Positions 8,422-17,905 are shown, counted from the first letter of the stretch. The stretch is 64,000 nucleotides of DNA from Scytolyngbya sp. HA4215-MV1 (GCA_019359045.1 JAHHIA010000005.1:186001-250000); one strand, 5' to 3'. A program made the numbers and translations. Notes: a model not told the origin generated them from the letters alone.

Positions 8422-11085
8422 GTGATTCGTCAAGGTCAACAAGAATGGATTAAAGGGTTGCCGAAACTGGGCTTGATCTGGCTATTCGTGGCGATCGGCG
8501 ATCGCCTCTGGTTCACGTTGGATCATGGAATTCCTGCCTGGGATCAAGCAGACTATTTGACTGGCACCCTCAACTACTGGCAAGCCCTGCAACATCCCCA
8601 GTGGTTTTCCACCGAATGGTGGACTCGGTTGTGGCTACTCTCTTCCAAAATTCCGCCGCTCACCTACCTCGTCACTACGCCAGTCTTCAATTGCATCGGC
8701 AGAGGCATGGATCAGGCAACCGTGATCAACCTGGGGTTTAGTGCCATTCTATTGGGTTCAGTTTACAGTCTGGGCACCTGCTTGTTTACTGCCCAAGTGG
8801 GGCTATGGGCAGCGGGGCTATGTGTTTTATTCCCCTCGCTCTATGGGGTTCGGCTGGATTTTCTGCTGGACTATCCCCTCACGGCAATGGTAATGCTCAG
8901 TTTTTGCTGCCTGACGATATGGCGCAACACCGTTCAAGTTGAGCGTCTGGCTCGGCATCCTGCCTGGTTGCCTGATCGCCTCCCTTTGCCAAAACTGTTG
9001 CTTGCACTGCTGCCCTCTCGGTCTTCGTCCATCTGGGCGATCGCCTTTGGGATCTCTCTGGGATTGGCATTTTTAACCAAACAGACAGCACTATTTTTCT
9101 TGTTGATCCCGATGCTTTGGTTTGCAGGTGAGATGCTCTGGTGGTGTGCCTGGAACCAGATTGGGTTACTGCTAGGTGCAGGGCTGCTCTCAACCGTGAT
9201 CTGGTTGCCCTGGTATCGCATCAATTGGTTGCTAATGCTCACCGCGAGTAAACGGGCAGTGGTAGATTCAGCGATCGCCGAAGGCGATCCCCCGCTGAAT
9301 AGCCTGAATGCCTGGATTTTTTATTTAAAGGATCTTCCCCAGGAGATTTCTGGCTTGTTGTTGCTGGTGTCACTGGTGGGGTGGCTGTTCTATTGGCGAC
9401 GCAGCCGCATTTTGCTGTGGGACTCGATCGCCGAAGCCCTGCCCCAACCCAAACACTATCGCCAAACGCTGTATCGCCAGATGGGGCGATCGCTGAGTTG
9501 GCTGGCAATCTTTTGGGTGGGAGCCTACTTGCTCTGTTCGCTCAACATCAACAAAGATCCGCGCTATGTTATGCCCTATTTGCCGATCGTGGCAGTGTTT
9601 CTAGCCTATGGTTTGTTACTGCTGCCGGGACGGGGGATTCGCTGGGGCACCGTGGGGGTTGCCACCCTATTGATGGGACTAAATCTGTTGCCAGTTCAAG
9701 CTTGGGCGACGCCGTTTCTGCAAAATCAACGTGCGCGTCATCCATTTCTATCGGGGCAAGGATTTCCCCATGCCCAGGTGATTGCAGAGATGATTGAAAC
9801 CGAACCATTCTTGCGATCGACCTTAGGCGTGTTGCCTTCCACCGCTGAGATCAATCAACATAACCTGAATTTTTATGGGGCATTACGAGACTTTCAGGTC
9901 TATGGCAGACAGGTCGGCACCCGTTTGTCCCAGGTGAAACAAGATACCAACGCCCTCTCCTGGTTTGTTACCAAATCGGGCAATCAGGGATCAATCCGCC
10001 ATCCGGAAGCGCTTCAGGCGATCGTGAAACAGGTCGAAGACGAAGGAAATTTTATCCTGCAAAGAAGTTGGGCATTGCCAGATTTTAGCCAGCTCAAGTT
10101 ATTTCATCGACGAGTGCCCTGGGTTGAAGTCGAACCACTGCTGGGGCAACCGTCGCTAGCCCAAATCAAACTCGATCAAATTACCCTGGCGCAGCAGGCG
10201 CCACCCGGTCAGCCGATCGCCATTACCTATCAGTGGTCGGGTCCCTGGCAACAGTTGCGAACAGGGATTGTTTTACTGACCTGGCAAGCGATGGAGCGCA
10301 ACCAACCGTCAACCCCCTTAGCCTCTAAACCTCGAACCTCTCGTCCCTTCTGGCTACACGATCATGGCATTGGCATGGGAAATCTGGAGAGTGGTGCAGC
10401 GAATGTTGAACCCTCGTCTACCTTTCAAGTGATTGAGCGCACTGCCATGGTGCCGCCTGCCACAATCGCGCCAGGGACTTACACCCTGACGGCAACTTAC
10501 CTGAATCGAGCCACTGGTGAAACCTACGCGATCGCGACACCGCCCATTCGTCTGCAAATCACCCCAACTGCGCCAGTGGTCACCGCCCCCGATCCCGATT
10601 GGGTTACTCAATTTCGTATGGCGGCACGGGCATTGCCTCAGGGCATAACAGGATTAGCTGCGTTATTTGACACCATTGGGCGCATTAATCAGTACGATCC
10701 CATTCAGGACTATCTGGTGCAGGCAAAGCAATCGCTGAGTTATCGCTGGCAACAAGACCCCCAGAATCGCGAGTTTGCTTATGCTGTAGCGCTCACGGAG
10801 GTGTTGCGCCGACAAATCAATCCGGCGATCGGCACACTGCAACGAGTCATCCAACTGGACGCCCAAAACCCTAATGCCTATGCCTATCTTGCCTTTGTCC
10901 ATCTCTATGCTTTTCATCCTCAAGCGGCTCAAGCTGCCCTCAAATCTGCCCTGGCAATCGACCCCCGATCGCCCGAACTGCACTTGTTAAGCGGCGTGGC
11001 TGACCTGATGCAAGGTCATTTACCCCAGGCGTGGCAACAGGTGGAAGCGTACCAAAAGTTGCAGAAAGTGAGGAAAAAGGGGTAA
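8422..11085 (+). CDS. GT39/PMT-like membrane glycosyltransferase with C-terminal TPRs
   Basis: Protein of 887 residues starting at GTG 8422. The N-terminal half has about ten hydrophobic segments. It opens with an Asp-containing loop, DHGIPAWDQADY, after the first segment, as in Dolichyl-P-mannose-type (PMT/ArnT-like, GT-C fold) enzymes. Another conserved stretch is SLNINKDPRYVMPYLP. A soluble beta-rich region (about 560-720) follows, then a helical TPR region (AVALTEVLRRQINPAIGTL, then PNAYAYLAFVHLY) to the C-terminus. It probably moves a sugar from a lipid carrier onto an exported acceptor, but donor and acceptor are unknown. The C-terminal TPR fusion is unusual for the family core. Confidence 0.75.
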   Translation: MIRQGQQEWIKGLPKLGLIWLFVAIGDRLWFTLDHGIPAWDQADYLTGTLNYWQALQHPQWFSTEWWTRLWLLSSKIPPLTYLVTTPVFNCIGRGMDQATVINLGFSAILLGSVYSLGTCLFTAQVGLWAAGLCVLFPSLYGVRLDFLLDYPLTAMVMLSFCCLTIWRNTVQVERLARHPAWLPDRLPLPKLLLALLPSRSSSIWAIAFGISLGLAFLTKQTALFFLLIPMLWFAGEMLWWCAWNQIGLLLGAGLLSTVIWLPWYRINWLLMLTASKRAVVDSAIAEGDPPLNSLNAWIFYLKDLPQEISGLLLLVSLVGWLFYWRRSRILLWDSIAEALPQPKHYRQTLYRQMGRSLSWLAIFWVGAYLLCSLNINKDPRYVMPYLPIVAVFLAYGLLLLPGRGIRWGTVGVATLLMGLNLLPVQAWATPFLQNQRARHPFLSGQGFPHAQVIAEMIETEPFLRSTLGVLPSTAEINQHNLNFYGALRDFQVYGRQVGTRLSQVKQDTNALSWFVTKSGNQGSIRHPEALQAIVKQVEDEGNFILQRSWALPDFSQLKLFHRRVPWVEVEPLLGQPSLAQIKLDQITLAQQAPPGQPIAITYQWSGPWQQLRTGIVLLTWQAMERNQPSTPLASKPRTSRPFWLHDHGIGMGNLESGAANVEPSSTFQVIERTAMVPPATIAPGTYTLTATYLNRATGETYAIATPPIRLQITPTAPVVTAPDPDWVTQFRMAARALPQGITGLAALFDTIGRINQYDPIQDYLVQAKQSLSYRWQQDPQNREFAYAVALTEVLRRQINPAIGTLQRVIQLDAQNPNAYAYLAFVHLYAFHPQAAQAALKSALAIDPRSPELHLLSGVADLMQGHLPQAWQQVEAYQKLQKVRKKG

Positions 11086-11128
11086 TAGTGAAGGGGAACA
11101 TCCGAGCGTGGTGCTTTCTGGAGAAAAA

Positions 11129-11806
11129 ATGACTACTCCAAGATTTGATGTGTTTTTAGCCGGAGCCAGCCGAGGAGTCGGGCGAGAAATTGCCCAGATT
11201 CTGACCGCTCAATCGTTGCAAGTGAGAGCGCTGTTGCGGTCTGAGGCAAGTCGCTTTGATTTGGAAGCGATGGGCATTGAAGCTGTGATAGTCGATGCCC
11301 TGGATGCAGCCGGTGTCGAAGCAGCGGTGTTAGAAAAACCAATCCGCACTGTGATCAGCACGATGGGGGGAATGCCTCAGGGGAGCGAACGAGTGGATTA
11401 CCTGGGCAACAAAAACTTGATTGATGCAGCCGTGAAGGCAGGCGTGCAAAAGTTCATTCTGGTATCCTCGATCGGAGCGGGGAATAGCATTGTTGCCCTA
11501 TCTCCCCAGGTATTAGAAGTGTTGGGATCTGTTCTCGCCGAAAAAGAGAAAGCGGAACAACACCTGATGAATAGCGGCTTAACCTATACGATCGTCCGTC
11601 CGGGCGGGCTAAAGTCCGAACCTGCGACTGGCAATGGAGTTCTGACCGAAGATCCCAAAATTTCAGGCACTATCCATCGGGCAGATGTGGCGCAGTTGGT
11701 GTGTCGTTGCCTATCGAACGATCGCACCAATCACAAGATTTTTTCTGCCATCGATCTCGCCATGCCTCATACCCAGGCGGAGTTTGTGGCGTTTTCTTGG
11801 GAGTAA
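11129..11806 (+). CDS. NAD(P)-binding atypical short-chain dehydrogenase/reductase
   Basis: Protein of 225 residues from ATG 11129, preceded by GGAG at 11120-11123. The N-terminal FLAGASRGVGREIA is a Rossmann dinucleotide-binding loop of the GxxGxxG type. KFILVSSIGAG and YTIVRPGGLKSEP match the NAD(P)H-binding (PF13460, NmrA-like/atypical SDR) group. The usual Tyr-x-x-x-Lys triad is not present, as expected for atypical members, so it may act as a redox-sensing or isomerase-like protein. A GTG 21 nt upstream would add seven residues. The substrate is unknown. Confidence 0.8.
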   Translation: MTTPRFDVFLAGASRGVGREIAQILTAQSLQVRALLRSEASRFDLEAMGIEAVIVDALDAAGVEAAVLEKPIRTVISTMGGMPQGSERVDYLGNKNLIDAAVKAGVQKFILVSSIGAGNSIVALSPQVLEVLGSVLAEKEKAEQHLMNSGLTYTIVRPGGLKSEPATGNGVLTEDPKISGTIHRADVAQLVCRCLSNDRTNHKIFSAIDLAMPHTQAEFVAFSWE

Positions 11807-11865
11807 GGTGGGAATGGGGAAGTGATGGGGGGATGAGGTGATAGGGATGAGGAAGATAATGCTCC
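11807..11865. repeat. Purine-rich gene-end spacer
   Basis: A run of GGGGA / GATGGGG / GATGAGG words follows the dehydrogenase stop. Similar purine-rich tails follow other plus-strand genes in the window (11085-11100, 40776-40795), and the complementary pyrimidine form is at 31110-31177. Confidence 0.4.
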
Positions 11866-12624
11866 CTATTCCAATGCTTGAAAAGGCTTCAGACAGGCTA
11901 AAAACGTTTGGGCTTCTGGATGGGACGATCGCAAAAACTCGCTTGGAGTTGCCAGTTCCACCAACCGTCCCGCTTGCATTAAACCAATTTGGGATCCCAG
12001 GACAAAGGCTTCTTGAATGTCGTGGGTGACAAAAACCACGGTTTTACCCAGGTTTTGTTGCAGGCGACGAAATTCTTGCTGTAGGTCCAGGCGTGTGATC
12101 GGATCGAGAGCACCAAAGGGTTCATCCATTAACAGAATGGGAGGATCGGCTGCCAGGGCACGTGCCACGCCAACTCGTTGCCGCTGCCCACCGGAAAGCT
12201 GATAGGGGTAGCGATCGGCAAACTGGTCAGGTTCTAACCCTACTAAATGCAATAGTTCATGTACGCGCGCCTTGATCTGCAATGGTTTCCAGCCCTGAAG
12301 TGTGGGCACTACACCAATATTGCGGGCGATCGTGAAGTGAGGAAAGAGTCCTGTTTCCTGAATCACATAGCCAATTTGTCGGCGTAATTGGATTGGGTCC
12401 CAATCTTGAGTGGATCGTCCCTGAACTTGTATCTCACCCTGGGTGGGAATCAATAAAGCGTTGATCAGCTTCATGGTGGTGGTTTTGCCAGAACCACTGC
12501 GCCCCAACAACACCAGCACTTCTCCTGGTGGAATCGCAAAATTTAAATCGGAGACCAGTTCATGCTGCCCAACCCGATAGGTGACGTGATGAAATGCGAT
12601 CGTGGTTGCCTCATCGGAAGCCAT
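11866..12624 (-). CDS. ABC transporter ATP-binding protein, glycine betaine/osmoprotectant (OpuCA/ProV) type
   Basis: Protein of about 252 residues. Walker A is GRSGSGKTT, the Q-loop lies in GYVIQETGLFPH, the signature is LSGGQRQRVGVARAL, Walker B is ILLMDEPFGALDP, and the switch His is in VFVTHDIQEA. The GLFPHFTI and EPFGALDPITR features match quaternary-amine uptake ATPases. ATG 12624 places the start just before the first strand (IAFHHVTYRVG). An upstream ATG at 12747 with GGAG ahead would add 41 non-conserved residues. No permease or substrate-binding gene is adjacent, so this looks like an orphan subunit, or its partners lie elsewhere. Confidence 0.88.
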   Translation of the reverse strand: MASDEATTIAFHHVTYRVGQHELVSDLNFAIPPGEVLVLLGRSGSGKTTTMKLINALLIPTQGEIQVQGRSTQDWDPIQLRRQIGYVIQETGLFPHFTIARNIGVVPTLQGWKPLQIKARVHELLHLVGLEPDQFADRYPYQLSGGQRQRVGVARALAADPPILLMDEPFGALDPITRLDLQQEFRRLQQNLGKTVVFVTHDIQEAFVLGSQIGLMQAGRLVELATPSEFLRSSHPEAQTFLACLKPFQALE

Positions 12625-12817
12625 AAAGCCGAATCCTGGAGTAATGGAAAGGTTAGGGAGGGAGAAATTGCTGGAATCAAGTTGGTCAAAATTGGTTCTT
12701 TGCCAGCAGGATGAGGATGAATCTCTACCTTGCTCAGTGGCAGGCATCTTTCTCCGTAATCATAGTGGGTTGAGATGAATCCAGTGGAGTGCTGGTTGTG
12801 ATTTATCTGAATTCTTG

Positions 12818-13339
12818 ATGCCAATGTTTACGATTCACACGGTCCAAAAGCTGTTTTTGGCATCGTTGACCGAAATGTTGACCGAAAGTCAAAGTACAGG
12901 ATTTCGTGCAGTTCAACGATTGCTAGACGAGTGGGAAACTGGCACCCATCGCTTCGATCGTCCTGGTGAAGCCCGGTTTGTAGCAACGATTAACCGTCAG
13001 ACGATCGGGATCTGTGGGTTAACGATTGATCCTTACACCGACCAGCTCGATTGCGGACGAGTTCGGCGACTCTATGTCATGATGGAACACCGTTGCAACG
13101 GCATCGGTCATGCCCTGGTAGAACGGGTGATTGCTGAAGCACGGTTGAGTTTTACCCAATTGCATGTGCGGACCGATCATCCGATCACCGATCGCTTATA
13201 TCGATCTATATCGATCGCTGGGCTTTCTCCCCTGTTTCGATCTGCCGCATCTCACCCATCGATTATCACTGCTATCGCCCGCCTGATCACCCCTTCAATT
13301 TACGCTTTGCTCTATCGTTGTTTATGCCTGTGCGTCTGA
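12818..13339 (+). CDS. GNAT N-acetyltransferase
   Basis: Protein of about 173 residues. The core GNAT pattern is visible: ATINRQTIGICGLTID, then VRRLYVMMEHRCNGIGHALVERVI, where R-x-x-x-G-I-G is the acetyl-CoA pyrophosphate loop. The C-terminal ~45 residues after the fold look degraded or unusual. The stop lies 16 nt inside the next gene (start 13324), so the two are probably translationally coupled. ATG 12818 is preferred over the TTG just upstream. The acceptor substrate is unknown. Confidence 0.7.
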   Translation: MPMFTIHTVQKLFLASLTEMLTESQSTGFRAVQRLLDEWETGTHRFDRPGEARFVATINRQTIGICGLTIDPYTDQLDCGRVRRLYVMMEHRCNGIGHALVERVIAEARLSFTQLHVRTDHPITDRLYRSISIAGLSPLFRSAASHPSIITAIARLITPSIYALLYRCLCLCV

Positions 13340-14766
13340 AACTGTTTTTGTTGCTGGCTAGTTTGGCTGGCATCCTGTTGAGCAGCAATGCTGCTGATCC
13401 CGCGTTTCTGCCCAAGACTGGTTCAGTCACCCTGCCGCCCTCCCGCATGGCTGGCGAAGATGCCACTATTCAGGACGTTGTCATACCAGGACCTGTGCGG
13501 GCACTCCCTGGTCGTCTGGATCAGGTGCCATTGGTCAGCAGCAACAGTCCAGAATGGATCAAAACCGGGGGGATTTTACTCTCCTCCTTTCCGCCCCAAG
13601 GCAAAACCGTTGCAGCGGCACATCTCAACTTGCCGTTGCAGGGCAAATTCAACCTGTTCACCCATCACTTCACCCACACGCCCAAAGACCTGCAAACCCT
13701 GTATTTAGGGGTAATTGTGCAGAATCCGGGCAAACAAGCTGTGACGATCGACATTCTGCAAGCAGCCAGCTATTTAATGGAGCCAGATGCGCCATTCAAA
13801 AACAAGCCGCCTATCCTGGAAAATCCCAACGGGGAAGTGTTTTCGGGACCTGGCATCCGCGCTGTGGATACAGTGCTGCGGGGGCAGCGCCAAAAAGATT
13901 TTCCTGCCAAGGTGGTGATTCCGCCGGGGGAATATCGCTTGCTCATGAACCAACCTATTCCCGTGAAAGGACTAGAACGTCCGATAAATGGTCGATCGAC
14001 CTTTATGCGGCTTCAGAGTAGTGGCACAGTGTATGTGGCAGACCTGGCAATGTTTGCGCCCAAAATGGTGGATGGCAGCGATCGTCCTCCCACGTTACAA
14101 GAGTGGCAACAATTACTGCTTACAGGCAACCTGGCGGGACCTCGCGACAAAACGCCCACGCCCCCCAATCAGGTGGGTGGTGCGCTGATTTACAGTCGAG
14201 TGGCTGGGGTGCAGCAAGGTTCGACCTGGCAAGCTCAATTGGTCGATCCCGGCAAATCTCATCTGGCGTTGCCCGCACCAGGACAACCCGTTTCCTATGC
14301 CATCAGTACTTTGCGAGGGGGACGACTCGGTACGGAGCAAACCCAAGCTGCCAAGTTGCTGGTGCGCTATCCCGACACTGCATACGAATCCCACGCCAAC
14401 TACGCCACCCTCTATGACCTGAGACTACCCTTGCTCAATCCGACCAACCAATCCCAGACTTTTACCCTTACGCTGGCAACACCCATTAAGGAAGACAAAC
14501 TCGCCAAGTCTGGTGTGCTCTTCCGTCGTCCCCCACCCAGCTTTCCCTACTTTCGAGGCACTGTGCGGTTGCGATATGCCGACGATCTCGGACATCCCGT
14601 GACTCGCTATCTCCACCTCTGGCAGCGCACGGGACAATTGACAGACCCCCTGGTGACCTTGCAGATGAAACCGGGCGAAAAACGGTTTGTGCGTCTGGAT
14701 TTCTTTTATCCGCCCGATTCAACCCCACCGCAGATCTTAACGATCGCCACTCAAGCAAAAGACTGA
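13324..14766 (+). CDS. DUF3370 family exported protein
   Basis: Protein of 480 residues with a signal peptide (LKLFLLLASLAGILLSSNAA). The sequence VRALPGRLDQVPLVSSNSPEW followed by GGILLSSFPP is the hallmark of cyanobacterial DUF3370 proteins. The mature protein looks beta-rich and has no catalytic motif. Its start overlaps the acetyltransferase gene by 16 nt. The family is confined mainly to cyanobacteria and its function is unknown; the signal peptide suggests an envelope location. Confidence 0.82.
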   Translation: MPVRLKLFLLLASLAGILLSSNAADPAFLPKTGSVTLPPSRMAGEDATIQDVVIPGPVRALPGRLDQVPLVSSNSPEWIKTGGILLSSFPPQGKTVAAAHLNLPLQGKFNLFTHHFTHTPKDLQTLYLGVIVQNPGKQAVTIDILQAASYLMEPDAPFKNKPPILENPNGEVFSGPGIRAVDTVLRGQRQKDFPAKVVIPPGEYRLLMNQPIPVKGLERPINGRSTFMRLQSSGTVYVADLAMFAPKMVDGSDRPPTLQEWQQLLLTGNLAGPRDKTPTPPNQVGGALIYSRVAGVQQGSTWQAQLVDPGKSHLALPAPGQPVSYAISTLRGGRLGTEQTQAAKLLVRYPDTAYESHANYATLYDLRLPLLNPTNQSQTFTLTLATPIKEDKLAKSGVLFRRPPPSFPYFRGTVRLRYADDLGHPVTRYLHLWQRTGQLTDPLVTLQMKPGEKRFVRLDFFYPPDSTPPQILTIATQAKD

Positions 14767-14882
14767 ACAGCACCTCATCCCAGGCTGATGAACCAACTGA
14801 GAAAGACATTGTGATCAAGCAGAAGCTAATACCGCTGCTGGCGATGAGCAAGAGGTTGGGTTATCCTCTACCCCACCACCCC

Positions 14883-15158
14883 TCAATCCTCCAACCGCAA
14901 ATCAAAATTCTCCGGGTCACGTTTACCCAGCGACGAAGGCGGACGATCGCTACTCCACACCCACCAAACGCACCCACACTGGCAATGATAAAACTCTTGC
15001 CACTTGCGGCGATGGTCTTCCGTAAATACAGGCGATCGGCGATTGAGCCAAACCTGTTTAGCTTCCATCGAACTGAACCGGCAAGCAGGGCAACAAAACT
15101 CATGCGCGTGAACTGCCGAATCAGTCCAGTCAGGCGGAGTGGGAGCAAAAGCATCCAT
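14883..15158 (-). CDS. Small zinc-ribbon-like conserved hypothetical protein
   Basis: Protein of 91 residues from ATG 15158. Two CxxC-like pairs, CCPAC near the N-terminus and CQCGC further on, are spaced like a zinc ribbon. Between them lies WLNRRSPVFTEDHRRKWQEF, and WWVWSSDRPPS follows, a very conserved-looking Trp/Arg-rich core. This pattern is recalled from small cyanobacterial hypothetical proteins. In-frame codons extend to ATG 15206, but residue similarity begins at MDAFAPTPPDW. It is convergent with the DUF3370 gene. Function unknown; DNA or RNA binding is a guess from the ribbon. Confidence 0.6.
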   Translation of the reverse strand: MDAFAPTPPDWTDSAVHAHEFCCPACRFSSMEAKQVWLNRRSPVFTEDHRRKWQEFYHCQCGCVWWVWSSDRPPSSLGKRDPENFDLRLED

Positions 15159-15472
15159 GCAATCAAGAAGTGACGTAAAGGGAAAGACGAATGACCTGAT
15201 TATCAACGGTCTCGTTTCAAAGGGCGAGAAATTTCCGGAACCTAAAAGGATTCAAAATTCTCTATCTCACTAAAGATTTCTAAAGTTTTTCGCCAATTCT
15301 CCGTTTCTGCTTCATTCTAGGGCTTCAGAAGTGATGCAATGGTTCAGCTTTGATCTATTGTTTTTAACGGTAGCGTTTTTACCGATCAGGCGGTTCGTCC
15401 AGACCAGTCGCTTAACCAAAGCTATCACGATGATGAGTTTTAGAGCATGTTGTTGGAGCGGGGACTAAACCC
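15159..15472. other. Intergenic stretch upstream of the CNT transporter gene
   Basis: No gene seen. The perfect palindrome AAACCCATGGGTTT at 15467-15480 spans the ATG (15473) of the transporter gene, so the start codon would sit in a 7-bp self-complementary DNA site. Nothing else stands out apart from AT-rich sequence at 15250-15300. Confidence 0.4.
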
Positions 15473-17428
15473 ATGGGTTTGCTAAACTTTCTTTCCTTAG
15501 CTGGCATCTTCGGACTCTGCGCGATCGCGTGGTTATTTTCCGAAAACCGCAAAATTATTCCGTGGCGCGTCATCATCTGGGGCATCGGTCTACAACTCAT
15601 TATGGGTTTTTTGGTGTTTCGGTTTCCCCTTACCAAATTTGCCCTCAATGCCTTTAGCAACTTGCTCAATGGTGTGTTCATCGCCGCCGATGATGGAGCA
15701 CGGTTTGTATTTGGCCCCCTCCTGATTCCCAAAATTGGCGAAGCGCCCATTTTCGGGATTGGCACCATCTTTGCCTTTCGAGTTTTGCCCACCGTAATCT
15801 TCTTTGGCGGCTTGATGGCGTTGCTCTACAACATTGGTGTCATTCAACCGATCGTCAACTTCTTCGCCAAAGTGTTTTACGCCACCATGCGCCTGAGTGG
15901 AGCAGAAGCCATGAGCGGTGCTGCCAATATCTTTGTCGGCATTGAAGCTGCGATCGTCGTCAAACCCTTCCTCGCCAAAATGACCCGGAGCGAGTTGTGT
16001 GCCATTCTGGCGTGCTGCTTCGGGACTGCTGCCTCCTCTACCCTGGCAATTTACGTCCGAGCCTTGGAAGGCGTGTTCCCCAACATTTTGGTGCATCTGG
16101 TCTCCGCTTCCATTATCGCGATTCCGGCTTGCTTCGTGTTGTCCAAAATTGTAGTGCCTGAAACTGGCGTGCCAGTGACTGCCGGAGGCATTCCCCAAGA
16201 AAACAAGCAGAGAAAAAGTAAAAAGCTACCCAGTGGAGAACCCAATGGCACTCCCCCGGCTGCGCCGGAAACCCGCGCTCTGGGTGCCATCCCCGACAGT
16301 CCCAGAACTCGCATTCAAAGCGATGACGAAGAAACCGAGACGCTAACGCCTCCACCCCGCCCACGCAATCAGAACGATGGAGATGCGCGTCCAGTTCCCC
16401 CACCTCCACCCCCACCAGGCAAATTCCCGCTCAAAGACGAAGTTGACGCCCCCCCCAACTCTTATCCTCCCCAAGAAACAGTGGCAGGAGAGCCAGTGGA
16501 ACGGGTTAGCCCCATGGACGCTGCTATTTTGGGAGCGATCGACGGCATGAAGATGGCGGTCACGATTGCTGCCGTCTTGATCTTCATCCTGGGATTGGTC
16601 TCATTAATTAACCAAATCTTTGGTGTGCTGGCAAGCTTCAAAGGCTCAGACAATCTAGTCTTACAGTCGATCGGGCAGTTCTTTAGTGTGGTGACGCTTC
16701 AGAATATTTTGGGGGCATTGTTCTTGCCCCTCACCTTTCTAACTGCAGTTTCCGACAACTGGGATGAACTGTGGCGATCGTCCGTCATCATTGGACGACG
16801 ACTGTTTGAGACTGCCATTCCGCCCTACCAAACCCTGGGACAAGAAGCCTTGAAAGGTGCTTTCTCGCCGCGAGCTATTTTGGTTATTAGCTATGCGCTA
16901 TCGGGCTTTGCCCACCTGGCATCGGTGGGGATTTTTGTGGGAGGGACGATCGCCCTGATTCCTTCCCGTCGTAAAGACATTACCGATCTGGGTTGGAAAG
17001 CGCTCTTTGTCGGTACGCTGGCAACCATGATGATTGCCAGCGTCGCAGGCGTTTTCGACAACGGCGATCCCAGCATTTTGGGTATCAAGCAAGCGCCCAA
17101 CCCCGCCATATCGCCAGCGCCGAGCCCCACTTTACCCATCCCAGGGTTGGCTAGCCCCAGCCCGACTGTGTCGCCTACCGCATCGCCTACGGTTCCAGCC
17201 GCTTCTCCTAGTCCTGCTGGGTCTCCAACGGCAAGCCCTTCGCCGCAAGCAAGCACAGCCCCTCAGCCCTCCCCCACGGCTTCCGCCAAAGCTGCGCCCT
17301 TGAATGCACCCAAAACACCCGTGAATCCATCGAAACCGCCTGCGGTCAGCTCACCAACGCCTAAAGCGACGAAAACACCCGTAAAGCCTTTGCCCACTCC
17401 CACGGGGACGAAGACGCCGGCGGGGTGA
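15473..17428 (+). CDS. CNT-family (NupC-like) nucleoside transporter homologue with proline-rich insert and tail
   Basis: Protein of 651 residues. Residues ~1-230 and ~345-540 match the concentrative nucleoside transporter fold: FRVLPTVIFFGGLMALLY, LSGAEAMSGAANIFVG, KMTRSELCAILA and SRRKDITDLGWKAL are CNT landmarks. Known CNTs couple Na+ or H+ to nucleoside uptake across the inner membrane. Substrate-site motifs differ: family G(Q/M)TEAP is GIEAA here, NEFVAY is ETAIPPY and GFAN is GFAH, so the cargo may not be a nucleoside. A hydrophilic Pro/Asp/Arg-rich insert (~235-345) separates the halves. The last ~110 residues are a low-complexity Pro/Ser/Thr/Ala tail with many PSP and TPV words. Confidence 0.8.
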   Translation: MGLLNFLSLAGIFGLCAIAWLFSENRKIIPWRVIIWGIGLQLIMGFLVFRFPLTKFALNAFSNLLNGVFIAADDGARFVFGPLLIPKIGEAPIFGIGTIFAFRVLPTVIFFGGLMALLYNIGVIQPIVNFFAKVFYATMRLSGAEAMSGAANIFVGIEAAIVVKPFLAKMTRSELCAILACCFGTAASSTLAIYVRALEGVFPNILVHLVSASIIAIPACFVLSKIVVPETGVPVTAGGIPQENKQRKSKKLPSGEPNGTPPAAPETRALGAIPDSPRTRIQSDDEETETLTPPPRPRNQNDGDARPVPPPPPPPGKFPLKDEVDAPPNSYPPQETVAGEPVERVSPMDAAILGAIDGMKMAVTIAAVLIFILGLVSLINQIFGVLASFKGSDNLVLQSIGQFFSVVTLQNILGALFLPLTFLTAVSDNWDELWRSSVIIGRRLFETAIPPYQTLGQEALKGAFSPRAILVISYALSGFAHLASVGIFVGGTIALIPSRRKDITDLGWKALFVGTLATMMIASVAGVFDNGDPSILGIKQAPNPAISPAPSPTLPIPGLASPSPTVSPTASPTVPAASPSPAGSPTASPSPQASTAPQPSPTASAKAAPLNAPKTPVNPSKPPAVSSPTPKATKTPVKPLPTPTGTKTPAG

Positions 17429-17434
17429 TAGGGG

Positions 17435-17776
17435 TTATCCTTCTACACTAACGACTTCATTGCGGGTGCGTATACTCAAAACTTTGTGCCAGTGTTGGGC
17501 GAAGGTACTTCCCAAGTCAATGGCAGCAGCATGTTTTAGGCAAATTTGCACTTGTTGCAGCGCTTCGTCGCTGGAAGTGGCAACCCCAAAGACATCGGGT
17601 TCGGCAGCGTCGTTGATGTTGTTGATCGCCCTCCAGACAACCCAAAAATAAATTCGCCGACTGAGCCGAGTGACGGAATAAAAACCTTGCAGAGTTCGGG
17701 GCTTGGTTAAATACATGATGACGGTTCCCACTGTGTATAATCGCGAACGTGCTTTGGTGGCTGGAGAGAGCTGCAT
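17435..17776 (-). CDS. Conserved hypothetical protein
   Basis: Protein of about 113 residues from ATG 17776. It contains RIYFWVVWRAINNIND and GVATSSDEALQQVQICLKHAA, an alpha/beta pattern with a Trp-rich segment that resembles uncharacterised cyanobacterial proteins. An alternative ATG at 17716 would start at MYLTKPRTLQGFY. It ends convergently 6 nt from the transporter gene's stop. No function can be assigned. Confidence 0.55.
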   Translation of the reverse strand: MQLSPATKARSRLYTVGTVIMYLTKPRTLQGFYSVTRLSRRIYFWVVWRAINNINDAAEPDVFGVATSSDEALQQVQICLKHAAAIDLGSTFAQHWHKVLSIRTRNEVVSVEG

Positions 17777-17905
17777 AACGAGAGACGAAGAGGACAAGAT
17801 GCACCTTATTCCCTCCCCTCAAAATTGTTTTCTCAATCTCCTGGCTTTCCCGATTGACGATTACTGATTGATACATCAAGGGTGAGATGAATTACAGAAA
17901 CATAC

